Positions 10,924 through 21,539 of a stretch of DNA of 64,000 bases are shown here, piece by piece (position 1 is the first letter of the stretch; each line of letters opens with the position of its first letter). The position numbers were made by a program, and so were the translations under genes. Below the pieces are notes generated by a model. That model saw only the letters and a list, made by a program, of their open reading frames with translations, was not told the origin of the DNA and made no database searches. This stretch comes from Tolypeutes matacus (Eukaryota; Chordata; Mammalia; Cingulata; Chlamyphoridae), in the NCBI GenBank assembly GCA_026826555.1, contig JAKSZT010054335.1, forward strand, positions 4,750,323 through 4,814,322, given 5' to 3'.

Positions 10924-12142
10924 TCAGATGACGTGGCAGCAGCTGGCCTGGCCGGAGGCGCACAGCAGCCCCTCCTTGGGGTCCCGCTGGATGTTCACGG
11001 AGATGGTCGTCTCGCACAGAGGTAGCTGCAGCACGTTATTCCGCAGGTTCTTGCTCTGGATCCGCCCCCAGTCGCCGGGGGTGTCTGACATGTGGTCAGA
11101 GAAAAACTTCACGCCGCCCACCGCAGGGGCCGGCCCCGCGCTCCCCGTGGAGCTGATGCACATTTTCCACGTGGACTTTTCCTGGATCCTCACGCTGGGA
11201 AACGCCAAGCCGTTCTGCGGCTCGATAATGTACCTGGCGCTCCCGTGCAGCTGGGAGCCGAGGCAGAGGCTCATGAGTTTGAGGCTCTCGACGAGCTCGC
11301 CGGCGCTGCGCGAGGCCAGCTGCACGGAGCCGACGGGCCCGGCGCAGCGGCGCGTGGTGCCCGACGTGGTGCTGGGGTTGCCGCCGGAGCCGCCGGAGGG
11401 GCTGCCCCCGCCGGCGCTGTCCTCGCCGGGGCTCGCCTTGTCCGCCCCTCCGCTGCCGGTGCTCGGCTTGCTCTGGCCCCCGCCGTCCCCCTCGCTGCCG
11501 GGGGGCCCCTCGCTGCCATCCCGGCGGTGCCACGAGTAGGTGAACCCGCTGTCCTTGTCGAGCCGCCGGCGGCTTTCGGAGTCGTCGTCGCTGGTCTCCG
11601 AGCTGCTGCAGCTGGAGCCGCGGCCCTGGCTTTTCCTGCGGTGGTAGCGTTTGTGCACGGTGCCCGGGGAGGCGATGTTCATCTTCAGCCGGCTGAGCTT
11701 GGGAGGCAGGTTCTCGTCCATGTCGAACTCGTCGTCCGACTCCCCTTCCTCGAAGATCTGGTTGAGGACGGGCGCGCTCTTCCTGGACGTCAGGCGGTTG
11801 GTCACCGAGGGCTTGCGGCGCAGGACCACCTGTGTGGAGAGGGACACGGGCCTCCTGTCCTCCTCGTCCTCCTCCTCGTCCTCCTCCACTCGGAACAGAC
11901 ACTTGCGCCCGCTGGCGGGGGCCGTCAGGCTCGGGGGGGCGCCGGTGGCCAGGGCCGGGCCGGCCACCTCAGGGAGGTCATCCTTCCGCGCCGAGTCGCA
12001 CAGGCCTTTGCTCCTGTGGCCGTTGAGGACGCCGTCGGCAGTGCGGGCAGGAGGCTGCGGGGCAGTGGCGTGGGCCAGGGGAGCGGCTGTGAGGTCGTCC
12101 TCCAGGTCCTGGGGCACGTCGATCTTGGTTGGCCACGACTGC
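10924..12142 (-). CDS. SNRK: SNRK coding exon 5 (terminal; C-terminal tail)
   Basis: Encodes residues 360 (split codon) to 765 and the TGA stop; the protein ends in CCHVI. This is the non-catalytic tail and is predicted to be largely disordered. It holds an acidic run at about 446-455 (EEDEEEDEED), a second acidic segment at about 491-503, a basic KRYHRRK motif at about 524-530, a Ser/Asp-rich stretch at about 536-550 and a Ser/Gly-rich segment at about 568-620. The acceptor is CCTCCCAG at 12143; the phase is AG|G, giving Arg360. The exon is very GC-rich, unlike coding exon 1, and in this species the Ser/Gly-rich part is rich in Gly, Ala and Pro codons. A GC-rich antisense open frame across it is a shadow. 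The exon continues into the 3' UTR without interruption. Confidence 0.97.
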
Positions 12143-12158
12143 CTGGGAGGGGGAAGAA

Positions 12159-12194
12159 GCAGAGACGTGAGCAGAGACGTGAGCAGAGACGCAA
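12159..12194 (-). repeat. 3 x 12-bp tandem repeat containing branch-point-like motifs
   Basis: Three contiguous 12-bp units (GCAGAGACGTGA twice on the plus strand, then GCAGAGACGCAA) lie 17-52 nt upstream of the coding exon 5 acceptor. On the transcript strand the unit junctions read TGCTCAC, matching the branch-point consensus yUnAy. The candidate adenosines are 25 and 37 nt from the splice site. Confidence 0.85.
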
Positions 12195-12489
12195 CCTCAA
12201 CCCACCAGGACAAAGCCCACCGGCAGGCCCGAGGGCGCGTGCGGCTCACGGCCGGGCGAAAAATTCATCTAGGCTGTCAGAAAAGGAAAAAGGGGCAAAG
12301 AACGAATCTCTCTTTTCCAAGTGAGAGCTTTACACTGTAAGGAAAACACTTCTACAAGCAAATGGGGACGGCAGCACGACACTGTGAGCGCGGTTAGCAG
12401 CTCTGAGATATAAAGACTCTGGTAGCAGTAAAAAGCTTTTTAAAACCCATGGGCGACGCTACATGGGAGCCCTCAGGCAGCCATGGGCT

Positions 12490-12645
12490 TTACAGAGCAG
12501 TGACAGCGCTGTGCTGCCACCAGCCGTGCCAGGTGCTCTCTCCAGTGCGAGGAGCTGGGTGCGGTGGGGTGCGGGAACCCTGTGTTTTATGCATGACTGG
12601 TCTGTGAACCCACAACTCCTCTAACAAAGAGAAAAAGCATACAGG
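12490..12645 (+). mobile_element. LINE-1 3' terminal remnant
   Basis: The plus strand contains GGGAACCCTGTGTTTTATGC followed by CTGTGAACCCACAACTCCTC. The same terminal block recurs at 14000-14021 and 61955-61977, marking it as the 3' end of a lineage-specific L1. It directly precedes a second, longer L1 in the same orientation. Confidence 0.7.
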
Positions 12646-14042
12646 GAAGAAAAAAATTCCATTTACAATAGCAACTAAAAGAGTCAAATATCTAGGAATA
12701 AGTTTGACCAAGGATGTAAAGGGTTTGTGCACACAACAAAAATCCTACTAAACAGTGTGAAAAGAAACCAAAGAAGGCCCAAGTAAAGGAAAGGGCATTC
12801 CGTGTTCATGGGGTGGAAAACTAAATATTGCTAAGATGTCAATTCTACTCAAATGATTTACAGATTCAATGCAATCCCAGTCAAAATTCCAACTACCTTC
12901 TTTGCAGAAATGCAAGTCAATCATCAAATTTATACGGAAAGGTGAGGGCCCTGAATAGCTAAAGCCATCTTGAAAAAGAAGAATGCAGTTGGAAGACTCA
13001 CAAGTACTGATCTTAAAACTTAGTACAGGGTCACAGTAATCAAAATGGCACAGTACCGGCACAAGGACAAACATACACAGACCAATGGAATTGAACTGAG
13101 TTCAGAAGTCAATATTCACATTTACAGCTGATTTTTCACAAGGGCGCAAAGACTACTCATTGGGAAAGAGTGGTCTCCTCAACAAAGGGTGCTGGGAAAA
13201 CTGGATCTCCATCTGTAAAAGAAGGAAGGTGGACCCCCTACCTCACACCATATTAAAAAATCAATTCACAATGACTCAAAGACATAAATATAAAACTCCT
13301 GGAAGAAAACGTAGGGAAGCATCTTGAGGACCTTGTGTTGGGCACTGGTTTCTCAGACTATACAATCAAAGTACAAGCAATGAAAGAAAAAACAAGTAAA
13401 CGGGACCTCGTCGAAACTGAAAACTTTTATACCGCAAAGGACTTTACCATGAAAATAAAACCACCACCTACACAATGAGGGAAAGTGTTTGGAAAATGTT
13501 TAGCATCTAGAATATACAGTTCTTCAACTCAACAGCAAAAAGACAAACAGCAAGGACTTCAGAAGACAGTTTCCCAAAGAAGATATAAAAATGGCCAAAA
13601 AGCACATGAAAAGATGCTCAACGCCATTAGCCACCAGGGCAATGCAAATCAAACCCACGGTGCGATGCCACTTCACGCCCACTAGATTGGCTGCTGCGGA
13701 GTCAAAATGGAGCAGCAGAGGTTTCAGGGGGTGTGTGGAGAAGCAGGAGCACTCGTTCACTGCTGACGGGAACGTGGAACGGCACAGCCGCGCCTCAGCA
13801 CGCGAAGTATAGCAGAGATGGGAGCAAGCCAGGGGTCCACCACTGAAGACTGGGCAAACAAAACGGGGTACACACACACAGTGCAGGGTTATGCAGCCAG
13901 AAAAAGAGGAGTGAGGCTCCGATCCAAATGCAACCATGTTCCACACCAATGCGAGATGGCGGTGGGGCGGCGCAGCCTCCATCTTGTGCATGGTTTTTCT
14001 GTGAACCCACAACTTCTCTAATTTTTTTTTTTTTTTTTTTTA
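12645..14042 (+). mobile_element. LINE-1, 5'-truncated (late ORF2 to 3' end)
   Basis: The plus strand follows the usual L1 ORF2 order: AAATATCTAGGAATAAGTTTGACCAAGG near 12690, TTACAGATTCAATGCAATCCC near 12860, TCAAAATGGCACAGTACCGGCACAAGGAC near 13045, AAAGGGTGCTGGGAAAACTGGA near 13185, and AATGCAAATCAAACCCACGG near 13640. It ends with the GTGAACCCACAACTTCTCTAA block at 14000-14021. Stops and frameshifts break the frame. Oddly, a T run (14022-14040) rather than an A run follows the 3' end. Confidence 0.9.
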
Positions 14043-15960
14043 AAGGCAGAGAAAGCAGTGCTTGCTCAGCCGAGCCCTTGGGTCCATCCGGTCCAACCCC
14101 AGTAAGCCCAGGTCCCCTGGCCTCAGGACGGCGCGGGCTCAAACACCGTCTCTCCCCTCCCTACTGCACTCATTCCTCCACAAGGGCCCCTGACCCACGG
14201 TTTATGGTTTCAGTGACGTCACCAGCCAAACTCTTACGTCTGCCACTCACCGTTCTTACCTCTCGCTCCTTAACGCAGCAGCAGCCCTCCTGGGTAACTC
14301 GGCACTGACACTTAGACCACAGAGGATCAGCCTCTTTGCGGCCTTTGAGGCACACGGCCTTAGAATCTTCAAAACCGAAAATCTTAAGGCTTACAGAATC
14401 GTGAAACGTTAAGCAGACCTAACATTAAAGTCTTAAGTTGAACCACATGAATCTGCCATTTGTGTAGGTCAAAAATGGTTGAACAGAGTTGATGCATGTG
14501 GTTCAACCTAGCAGAAGCCCGAAATACTGGAATCCAAAGGTTTTTAGATGTTCAGCATTGTCAGCCCCCAGCGTCCCAGAAGCGTAGAACATGGGATTTT
14601 AAAAGGGGAGGGACCGTTCTCTGCAATATTTCCGGCTTTGTGAACCATACAGTCTTGGCCACAACTTCTGAATTCTGTCACCACAGCACAAAGCAGCCAC
14701 AGACAATGACACACGAATGAAAGGGCGCGGTTATGTCCCAATAAGCCCTGACTTTCAAAAACAAGGGGCAGCCGCCTGGCCCACAGGCCCCAAGTCAGCC
14801 CATTCTGGAACATAAATGCTGAAATGGTCCCGTTAAGCACTGGGGTTTGCACAAGAACACGCGGTCGTCCAGCGGTCCCCAGGGACCCCATTCAAACCGC
14901 TGTCCCAGAGCCGAGTTCAAGTGGTGAGCGGCTGCCAGAGTTCTGGCCAACCCCGTGGGCCCAGCCCCTCCACCAGGGCCTAAGCAATGGCCCCGCTGCC
15001 GGGGGCTCCGATGACGCCGCTCGTCTGCGTGCGAGCGGGCTACACCTGCGAGATGTGGAAAGAGAGCGCACCCGCCTCCCCCGCGGAGTCGAACATGGGT
15101 GAATGGACCAAAAAGAAAGAAAGAAAGAAAAGCATAAAGCAGCTATGGCCAAAGCCAAACCTGAACCATATGTTTTGCTCCTTTGGTTCTCAGATCACAA
15201 CCTTTAAAAGGATGTTATTGCTAATAAGATTTACCTAAAATCTTCATTCCTCCTGATTTTTACATAATGGTGTAAGAGCTTGGTGTTTACAAAAATAAGT
15301 GGAAACAGTGTTTAATGGATTTAAATAAGAGAGAACAAAGTCAGTATATCCTGGCATACATCAATCTCTTCTTCCCCAACTGAAAACATGCATTTATTAA
15401 GCTAAATATAAACAAGTGTACTTTTAAATGCATAGCAAAATTCATCATTAAACTTTTCTTTTATTCCCCAGTCTGGAATGACCCCAGTGACTTGACAGCC
15501 GAAGAAGCTGATGTTTGAAAACGAGGCTCTCGAGACTGTTTTAAATAAACACCTTGGAATTCTCAACCATCCTCTCTATTGTGGGGAACAGCAGATGGCA
15601 GAGACACCTGAAACCACCACGCCACACTGAACACCTTTCCCTTTCCACATCAGCTTGGTTGCCCTGAAAGTAAAGCCCAAGTTTAAAAACTCCAAGAGCT
15701 CACGGCACCGGCACGAGCGAACCAGACTGTTCGAGAGCTCGCATTTACTCAGCCCTCTTTGGGCACAACACTGGGCTAGGTCATACAAGCCATTCTCACA
15801 GACACAACTGCGTAGGAAAACCGTGTCTTAGCTTCACGAAAGAGAAGCAAGACGGCTGCCGAGAATCATGAAGGAGGCCCCCGAGAGCACAGCTCCGGGC
15901 GAGCCGGGCTCACCAGAAGCCAGCCTCTGGCTGAGAGCCTTGCGGGACGGCTTCCTTTAA
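14043..15960. other. intron 4 sequence with an inverted repeat; otherwise nothing identified
   Basis: Mostly unique-looking. It includes a short (AAAG)n tract at 15110-15131 and the inverted repeat at 14437-14507. A short MIR-like piece may lie near 15745-15800 (GGGCACAACACTGGGCTAGG), not secure. Confidence 0.5.
14437..14507. repeat. imperfect inverted repeat / hairpin (MITE- or miRNA-like)
   Basis: Left arm GTTGAACCACATGAATC (14437-14453) and right arm GATGCATGTGGTTCAAC (14491-14507) are reverse complements at 16 of 17 positions. Inner segments CCATTT (14456-14461) and AAATGG (14473-14478) can pair too, leaving a loop of about 11 nt. The outer stem opens directly after flanking AAGT/CTAG. 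It may be a mammal-wide palindromic transposon relic; no family name is claimed. Confidence 0.7.
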
Positions 15961-16085
15961 CCCCGCAACTCAAAGAGGCAGGTGCTCTCACCCCCTTGTA
16001 CAGGTGAAGGAATCAAGACCCAGAGAGGGTAAGGAATCTGCCCAAGGCCACACAGACTTGATGACAGTTTGGGCCCAAAGTCGTG
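15960..16085 (+). repeat. MIR-like SINE fragment
   Basis: The plus strand has the conserved MIR core pattern: TTGTACAGGTGAAGGAATCAAG, then CCCAGAGAGGGTAAGGAATC and TGCCCAAGGCCACACAG. These match the well-known MIR arrangement (fall-off in gradient: ...GAGGAAACTGAGGC, AGAGAGGTTAAG, TTGCCCAAGGTCACACAG). Diverged, no tail. Confidence 0.75.
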
Positions 16086-16089
16086 GCCC

Positions 16090-18160
16090 CTCGGGGTGGC
16101 TTCCCTGCGGCCAGGTGGAGCCCTCCGGATGATTTCCTCGCAGTCCTTCCAGGCCCTGAGGGCCGCTGGCACCGAGCCCCCGGCGTGGAGGCCACCCTCC
16201 CAGCGGACTCCGCAGGGCTGCTCCCGAGCGGCCGTGACCAGGCCACGCTTCTAACCTGCACGTAGGGCCCAGCGAGCCCCCGAGAGCCCGGAGCCCTAAG
16301 GAGCTGCAGCCACATAGATCTGAGAGGCGGTAAAGTGAGAGCAAAAGCTGCTCGGTGACCGCTGTGTGCAGAAGATCCGCTGCCCCTGCCTCAGGCACGT
16401 TTTCCCACGATGGTCTGCACGGACCCCTTTAGCGGAATCAGCCTGTCAACAGAAGAGCCCGGAGCTGAAGCAGAGAAGCAGTGTCCCCTCAAGGGGGCAC
16501 AAGTGCACAGCAGCCCGCTGGCACCGTGTGGCCACGTCCTGCTCAGAGCGAGTCCAGCAGCCTCTTGCTTTTCGTTCCAGAACCACCTGCAGGTAGGCCG
16601 TCAGAGCTGGGCCCCTGCCCGCTCCCTGGAGGTGCCGGCCCGTGCCCTCGGCTCTCCAGGGAGGCTGGAGGAAGCCCGCAGCCAGCGTGCAAGCCCCCAA
16701 CAGTCTGTATCTGGAACAGCCCTAACGCCTCTACTCTCTCTTGGACCCCACCCGAACGTGGGGGGCAGCCCCACATTTACTCACACTGTGGATTGACGGC
16801 GTCGACTTCCACGCTATCTGAAAGATTCAGTTCCAGCATTTAAGAAACCTTAGGCGGCTGGACGCACCACTCGCGCCCCGTCCCTCGTCTGTACAGATAC
16901 TGTTCCTCTGAGCTGAGCCGCACCTTACACCCAAATCCCTAAAACCTGGCGTCGTCTGCACTTGGTTCCCCAGCAGAGCCCCATGTTCCAGGCCGAGGAC
17001 TCCGCCCCGGGCCCCGGCACCCACAGGCAAGTCCTGCGAAGATGCCAGCTGCCGGCCCCCGGCAGTCCCCACCACTCCCCTCGTCATCTGCTTGACCCAG
17101 ATCGGTGGCTGGCTCCGCCCTCCTGGCCTGGCCTCCCTGCGACTAAGCCTGCGCGTCAGCCACGGCCCCGGCCGGCGCCAGGAGGCTTCCGCACGCTCTG
17201 ACCCGAAGGTCTCCAGCCACAGAAGCAAGTGAGGGCCAGGGTTTGGCCAGCACACTGGCGGCGACGATACGGAGAGAGCGAGCGAGCAGAGCCGCCACCT
17301 GTGAGCGAGGCCTGTGCCCAGGAAGGGGCGGTGCCAGAGTGGCAGGAGGCGCAGTACCTCCTCGTGGCTACTGCTGGTTCCTTAATTTCTACAGAAGGCA
17401 AAGCTGCTTTAGTTCAGTTCCTATGTGATCAACTTTATATGGGCCGTGACATGGTTCACTGAGCAGGAAACGGCTCAAATCCGAATATTCTCTTCTCTAA
17501 AAAGACGGAGGGAGCTTCAGATCCAGTGCGCCAAGGGTCAGTGCCCGGCTGATCTCCCACCTGGGGGCAGGTGAGGACGGGACGGCTCCCCCTCAGCGTC
17601 GCTCCCAGGAGCCCCCTGGTCACCGGGGCCAGCCCTCGTCCGCAGACCCACCCGTTGCGCTGACTTTCTTTGCAGAGGAAAATCCACCCAGGGTATGAGT
17701 GAAGTCACTACGCTCGTTTTCCAGTTAGACTGAACTTCCAACCTTCTGATTCTCTGGCAGCCCAGGGATGTTTTCCTCTCTTTTCTCTGTCACTCCCCGC
17801 CCCAGGCAACAAATGACGCACAACAAGCTGACCACAAGTAACTTTAAACCCCCATGGTTTTCTTTCTCGTCTTCAATAGTAGTGATACAGACACGCACGT
17901 GTATGTTTATATATATTTAGGTGCACAGAGATTTATTCAGAATCAGGAGCACGCTTCTGTATTTGCCCATTACAATTCCATGCAAATGAATAAAGATAAA
18001 CTCTAAAAAAATTTCATGATGGCAACTTGAAAAAGCAAACCTTTTCTATGCTTTGGCTTTAAGTGGAAAGCTAACGAGGCAGAAGAAAAAGAAGAAAAGC
18101 AAGGAGGTCGGGCCAGAAGGGGAGGAACATTCACTGTTTTGGTGGCAAAACATTCCTACC
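16090..18160. other. intron 4, GC-richer stretch, nothing identified
   Basis: No repeat or exon recognised in either strand. Open frames here are short and overlap one another on both strands without a recognisable product. Confidence 0.5.
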
Positions 18161-18164
18161 GAGA

Positions 18165-18350
18165 CCACAAGCACACGGGGCCCTGTCCTACACCCACACA
18201 CAGGCACTCACGGACCCCTCACCACAACCCCGGAGGCAGGCAGCACTACTCCCATCGTACAGATCGGGAAACTGAGTCAGAGAGGTTAAGTGACCTGCCC
18301 AAGGTCAAGCAGCTAATAAATCAACTGGCTGATCTGACTGTCCAATCTCT
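18165..18350 (+). repeat. MIR SINE fragment
   Basis: Strong MIR core on the plus strand: GATCGGGAAACTGAGTCAGAG, GAGGTTAAGTGACCTGCCCA, then AAGGTCAAGCAGCTAATAAA. It sits antisense to SNRK in intron 4, a few hundred bp from coding exon 4. Confidence 0.85.
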
Positions 18351-18692
18351 GAAATCCTGAGATAACAATCAGGTTGGGATGACACAGAAATGCCATATAT
18401 ATTTTAGAAGTTATTTCAAATAACTGAGGGAAAATTCCAGCATCATTCCCAGAATGTAAAACTAAAGGAAATGACAGATAAATACATGTGAGACCAGCCC
18501 CCTGGGCTGAGGCTGCTTCTCCAGCCCCTCTTCCCACTGAGCCCCAGAGGGGACAGAGGAGCCAACAGCCCACGGGGGCCTCTCCAGCGGGCTGTGGCCA
18601 TGTTCGCATCTCACACCAGTTAGGAAGCATTAAAAACAAAGTCCACTACTTCAAACCGTGAGCCTACTAAATGCAGTGAAGATTTTTCTCAC

Positions 18693-18827
18693 CTAAACTG
18701 GGCCTTGATGTTGCTAGGGCTTGCAGATCTGCTCTGTATCTCCTTCTCTTGCTTTTCTCGCAGGACCCGCTCGGCGAGCAGGAAGTAAGTGGCTGTGATG
18801 TGGTTATACCTGTTGGTTTCCAGGGCT
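18693..18827 (-). CDS. SNRK: SNRK coding exon 4 (end of UBA-like region and linker)
   Basis: 135 nt encoding residues 315 (split) to 360 (split). It begins with A|GCC CTG GAA (Glu315-Ala-Leu) after acceptor CCCCAG and ends with TTT AG before donor GTGAGA. Visible protein: [20 protein letters not shown], the second half of the UBA-like domain that follows the kinase domain in AMPK-related kinases, then a charged helix LREKQEKE at 337-344 and the Ser-rich start of the tail. In this kinase family the UBA segment packs against the catalytic domain and aids activation by LKB1 (family knowledge). The reading frame is intact and no unusual substitution in the UBA core is apparent. Confidence 0.97.
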
Positions 18828-20939
18828 CTGGGGAAACAAGGTGAGAGCGGTTGCAGGCCACATCAGGTCTTCCTTCATAAGAAGCAGAATTGATGAACAC
18901 GTACAAACCACGAAGCACGGAAATTCAAGGACTGGGAAGCCTTCAACTCATGCAAAAATGAAAACTAGAAAAAAAATATCTCAGTAGCTATTTAGGTCAC
19001 TCTTGAAATTCTAAAAAACAACTGCATAAAAATGTGTTAGTGAGAAAAGTCTAAAATGCTGACCATAGCTGGGTGATGTGAAAGGAAAAGGTAATGAAAC
19101 TTCCAAAAACCGGTACAGATTACCCCAAAATTTAATTTGTGTCAACGCGTTTGTGAGAAGCTGGCTTACTCGCTTCATCAGAAGTGTGAAGCGAAGATGT
19201 CTGTCAGGTGAGCGGGCGTGAAAACCCAGCATCAACCGGAAGAGGAGGGAAACGTTTCCACGCGTAGACTCTGCACTGAAGCCTTTTAATGGCGCTGCGA
19301 GCACGGCCTCACTAGCCTCCCTCGGGGTGAAGCCCGCGTACTCCTCGCCTGTGTAAAAGCGGGTGCCTGGCTCCTGCAGCTGCCCGCGCGGGACCCGCTG
19401 GAAGGGGCCACCCAGGGTCCCTCCAGGCCCAGAAACACACAAGTATTGTTTTCAGGAACGTTCTACAGTTAGTGAAAATGCACAGTGAACACCTAGGGAA
19501 GAAGTCACAGCAGAGATCGCATCTCACAAAACTCTTACAAAACGCGTAGTGCGAGAACAGCTAACGTGGGCAGGGCAGGCACGAGGCAAGAGTCCAAAGA
19601 GCCCCAGGGCTAATGCGAGGCTCACAGTCCTTGTGAGAGGGTGTCTTCCGCTGAGCACCAGAGTTTAGGGGACATACTGCAAAGCAAACGGGTATCTTGA
19701 AACCCAGGACTCGCCTCAGGATGAAGATGTGTGTGAAGGCAGGACCTGAGCTGGCCGACTTCGCAAGCTCGCCCCCCACCTCCTGCCTCATTCGGGCCAT
19801 GGACTCGCTCACAGATGGAGCGGCAAACGCAGCCACCTGGAACACTGAAACTGGCCTTGCCTTTGGAATTATAATTGTATTTACATGAATTAACTACTTC
19901 TATACTGACTGCACCGTGGTTATTTATTTGCTAGAAACATTAAGCAGATTCTGGGAGGTATAAACAGCCTTTTATCTGCTCACAAATGCAGACTCTCTTT
20001 CTACAAGGGTCCCTGGCAAAAGTGGCGAGTCCCCTAATCTCTGCTTGGATAGGCCATTTATAATAAGTAGCTGTGCGTCAATCTGTGAAGACTCAGAAAG
20101 TACTTGGAAACTTGTAAAGTTCTGTAGTTAATCCAAGATCGGGAACCTGCATTTATTTTTGTAAATCTTTCCAGCATGCTGAAATGCCCTAAGATTCTGC
20201 TCCTTGCGCAGACGTCACCCTTTCCAGGGACCCGACCCACCACCGGGGACAGCCTGGTACCACGCAGGGGTCCGTAAGTCCAACCATGGCTCCTCCTCCC
20301 AAAGGCCAGGCCCACATCAGCGCAGGCCCCGCGACGGGAGCCAGGCCCCGCGACGGGAAGCCCTGGGCGCACAGCGCCGCCCCCTCCCACCCTCTCCAGC
20401 TGTTTCACTCAAGTGTTAAGTAACTTGGATTTTCCCTCTGAAAATTCATATTTCCAAAGACAGGCAATCTCATGGAAATTAACTGTCCTTGAAACAAAGC
20501 ACCTGGACCTCGACGCTACACTGCGCCTTTGACTTGACGCTTCTTAGACGGCCAGCGCTGGCTCTGGGTTTAAGGACTTAGCTGATGGCCTGTGTGACTG
20601 GCGGGTTCCGGGCTGCACAGCGGGGATGCTAAGGGGCCGAGCAGCGCGCAGCGGAGGCCTGTGCGTCATGGGGCGCCGTTCCAGCTACTCTGCCCGGGGC
20701 CCAGCGCGGGGCCTGACATAGGAAACCCACGGCCAGGGCCCGGTGAAAGGAGACGTCCAGAATGAGCAGCCTGGCTTGCAAGCCTGGGGCCTCGGCGCTG
20801 CCGCCCCTTCCCTGCTCACTGTGGGGCGAGGCAGGAGGCAGAGGAGGCAGAGGAGCGCAGGGCCGGAGGGCAGGGCCCCCGCCGCCCCGCTCCCACCCAG
20901 CACGGCTTCCTCGCGAGCACACCGGGCAGCCTGACGTAC
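18828..20939 (-). other. SNRK: SNRK intron 3
   Basis: 2,112-bp intron with donor GTACGT and acceptor CAG. No SINE or L1 recognised. A 19-bp direct duplication is at 20324-20362. The part next to coding exon 3 (20600-20940) is GC-rich and carries unimportant overlapping open frames. Confidence 0.85.
20324..20362. repeat. 2-copy 19-bp tandem duplication
   Basis: AGGCCCCGCGACGGGAGCC is followed at once by the same sequence with one extra A. CpG-rich. A short slippage-type duplication inside intron 3. Confidence 0.85.
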
Positions 20940-21152
20940 TCGACAATGGCGTCCCGGTCGGCTATGTCCCCAAGCACCATGCGCTGAATGATGCTGTTGT
21001 GCTCCTCCTCCGAGAGATGCTTGTGCGACACCAGGGGGATGTTGTACTTCGTGGCCGGGGAAGGGTCCACTCCCTGAAGCCAAGGGTGGTTTTCAATCTC
21101 TTCCAGAGAGGCCCTTTTCTTGGGATCTCTCTGTAGCATCCGTGTGATCAGG
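20940..21152 (-). CDS. SNRK: SNRK coding exon 3 (end of kinase domain, start of UBA-like region)
   Basis: 213 nt encoding residues 244 (split) to 315 (split). Acceptor CTTTCCAG, donor GTACGT. The protein starts DLITRMLQRDPKKRASLEEI, the conserved C-terminal end of a CAMK-type kinase domain including the structural Arg (R252) and the HPWLQG motif at 266-271. It then continues through LSEEEHNSIIQRMV and GDIADRDAIVE, the first half of the UBA-like region (about 291-334). Both split codons rejoin correctly (GA|C Asp, GA|A Glu). No anomalies seen. Confidence 0.97.
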
Positions 21153-21539
21153 CTGGAAAGGAAGGTGAGTCTTTGTTAAAGCAGACTGCTGGCAGAGATC
21201 AGTGACGGTGGATTGTCTTAGTAATCAAAATTATTTCCTGCTTTTATAGAATCAGTTTAATTAGCTTCACAGTGGTGGTGGGAAGGGCAGATGGGAATAA
21301 CCTAAATTTAGAGCCAGACTCAAAAAATAAAAATATTTTTGATAGGCAAGAAGGATGAGGAACAAAGTTCTTACTGAATAGTTGGCTAACACTAAACAAT
21401 TTTGACTCTATAAAATCATACTATTTTCTAATTTGCAGAGTAGAAAAAAAAGATTATTAAAATAATGGATGGTGATTAAGGTGTTCTGAATATTTTGTGT
21501 TGTTTAGGAAGAGGATAAACTATAAATGATCGATTTTGC

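Larger units (their letters stand above)
12143..18692 (-). other. SNRK: SNRK intron 4 (between coding exons 4 and 5)
   Basis: 6,550-bp intron with donor GTGAGA (18692) and acceptor CAG (12143). Contents include a 12-bp tandem repeat next to the acceptor, an L1 3' half at 12490-14042, an inverted repeat at 14437-14507 and MIR-like segments at 15960-16085 and 18165-18350. A GC-richer unique-looking stretch (16.1-17.8 kb) contains nothing I can identify. Confidence 0.9.

Noticed and set aside
11092..12324. 410-codon antisense open frame opposite the terminal SNRK exon
   Set aside because: A known side effect of strong GC3 in the sense exon. The product is Ala/Gly/Arg-rich, has no domain, and is a shadow of the real exon.
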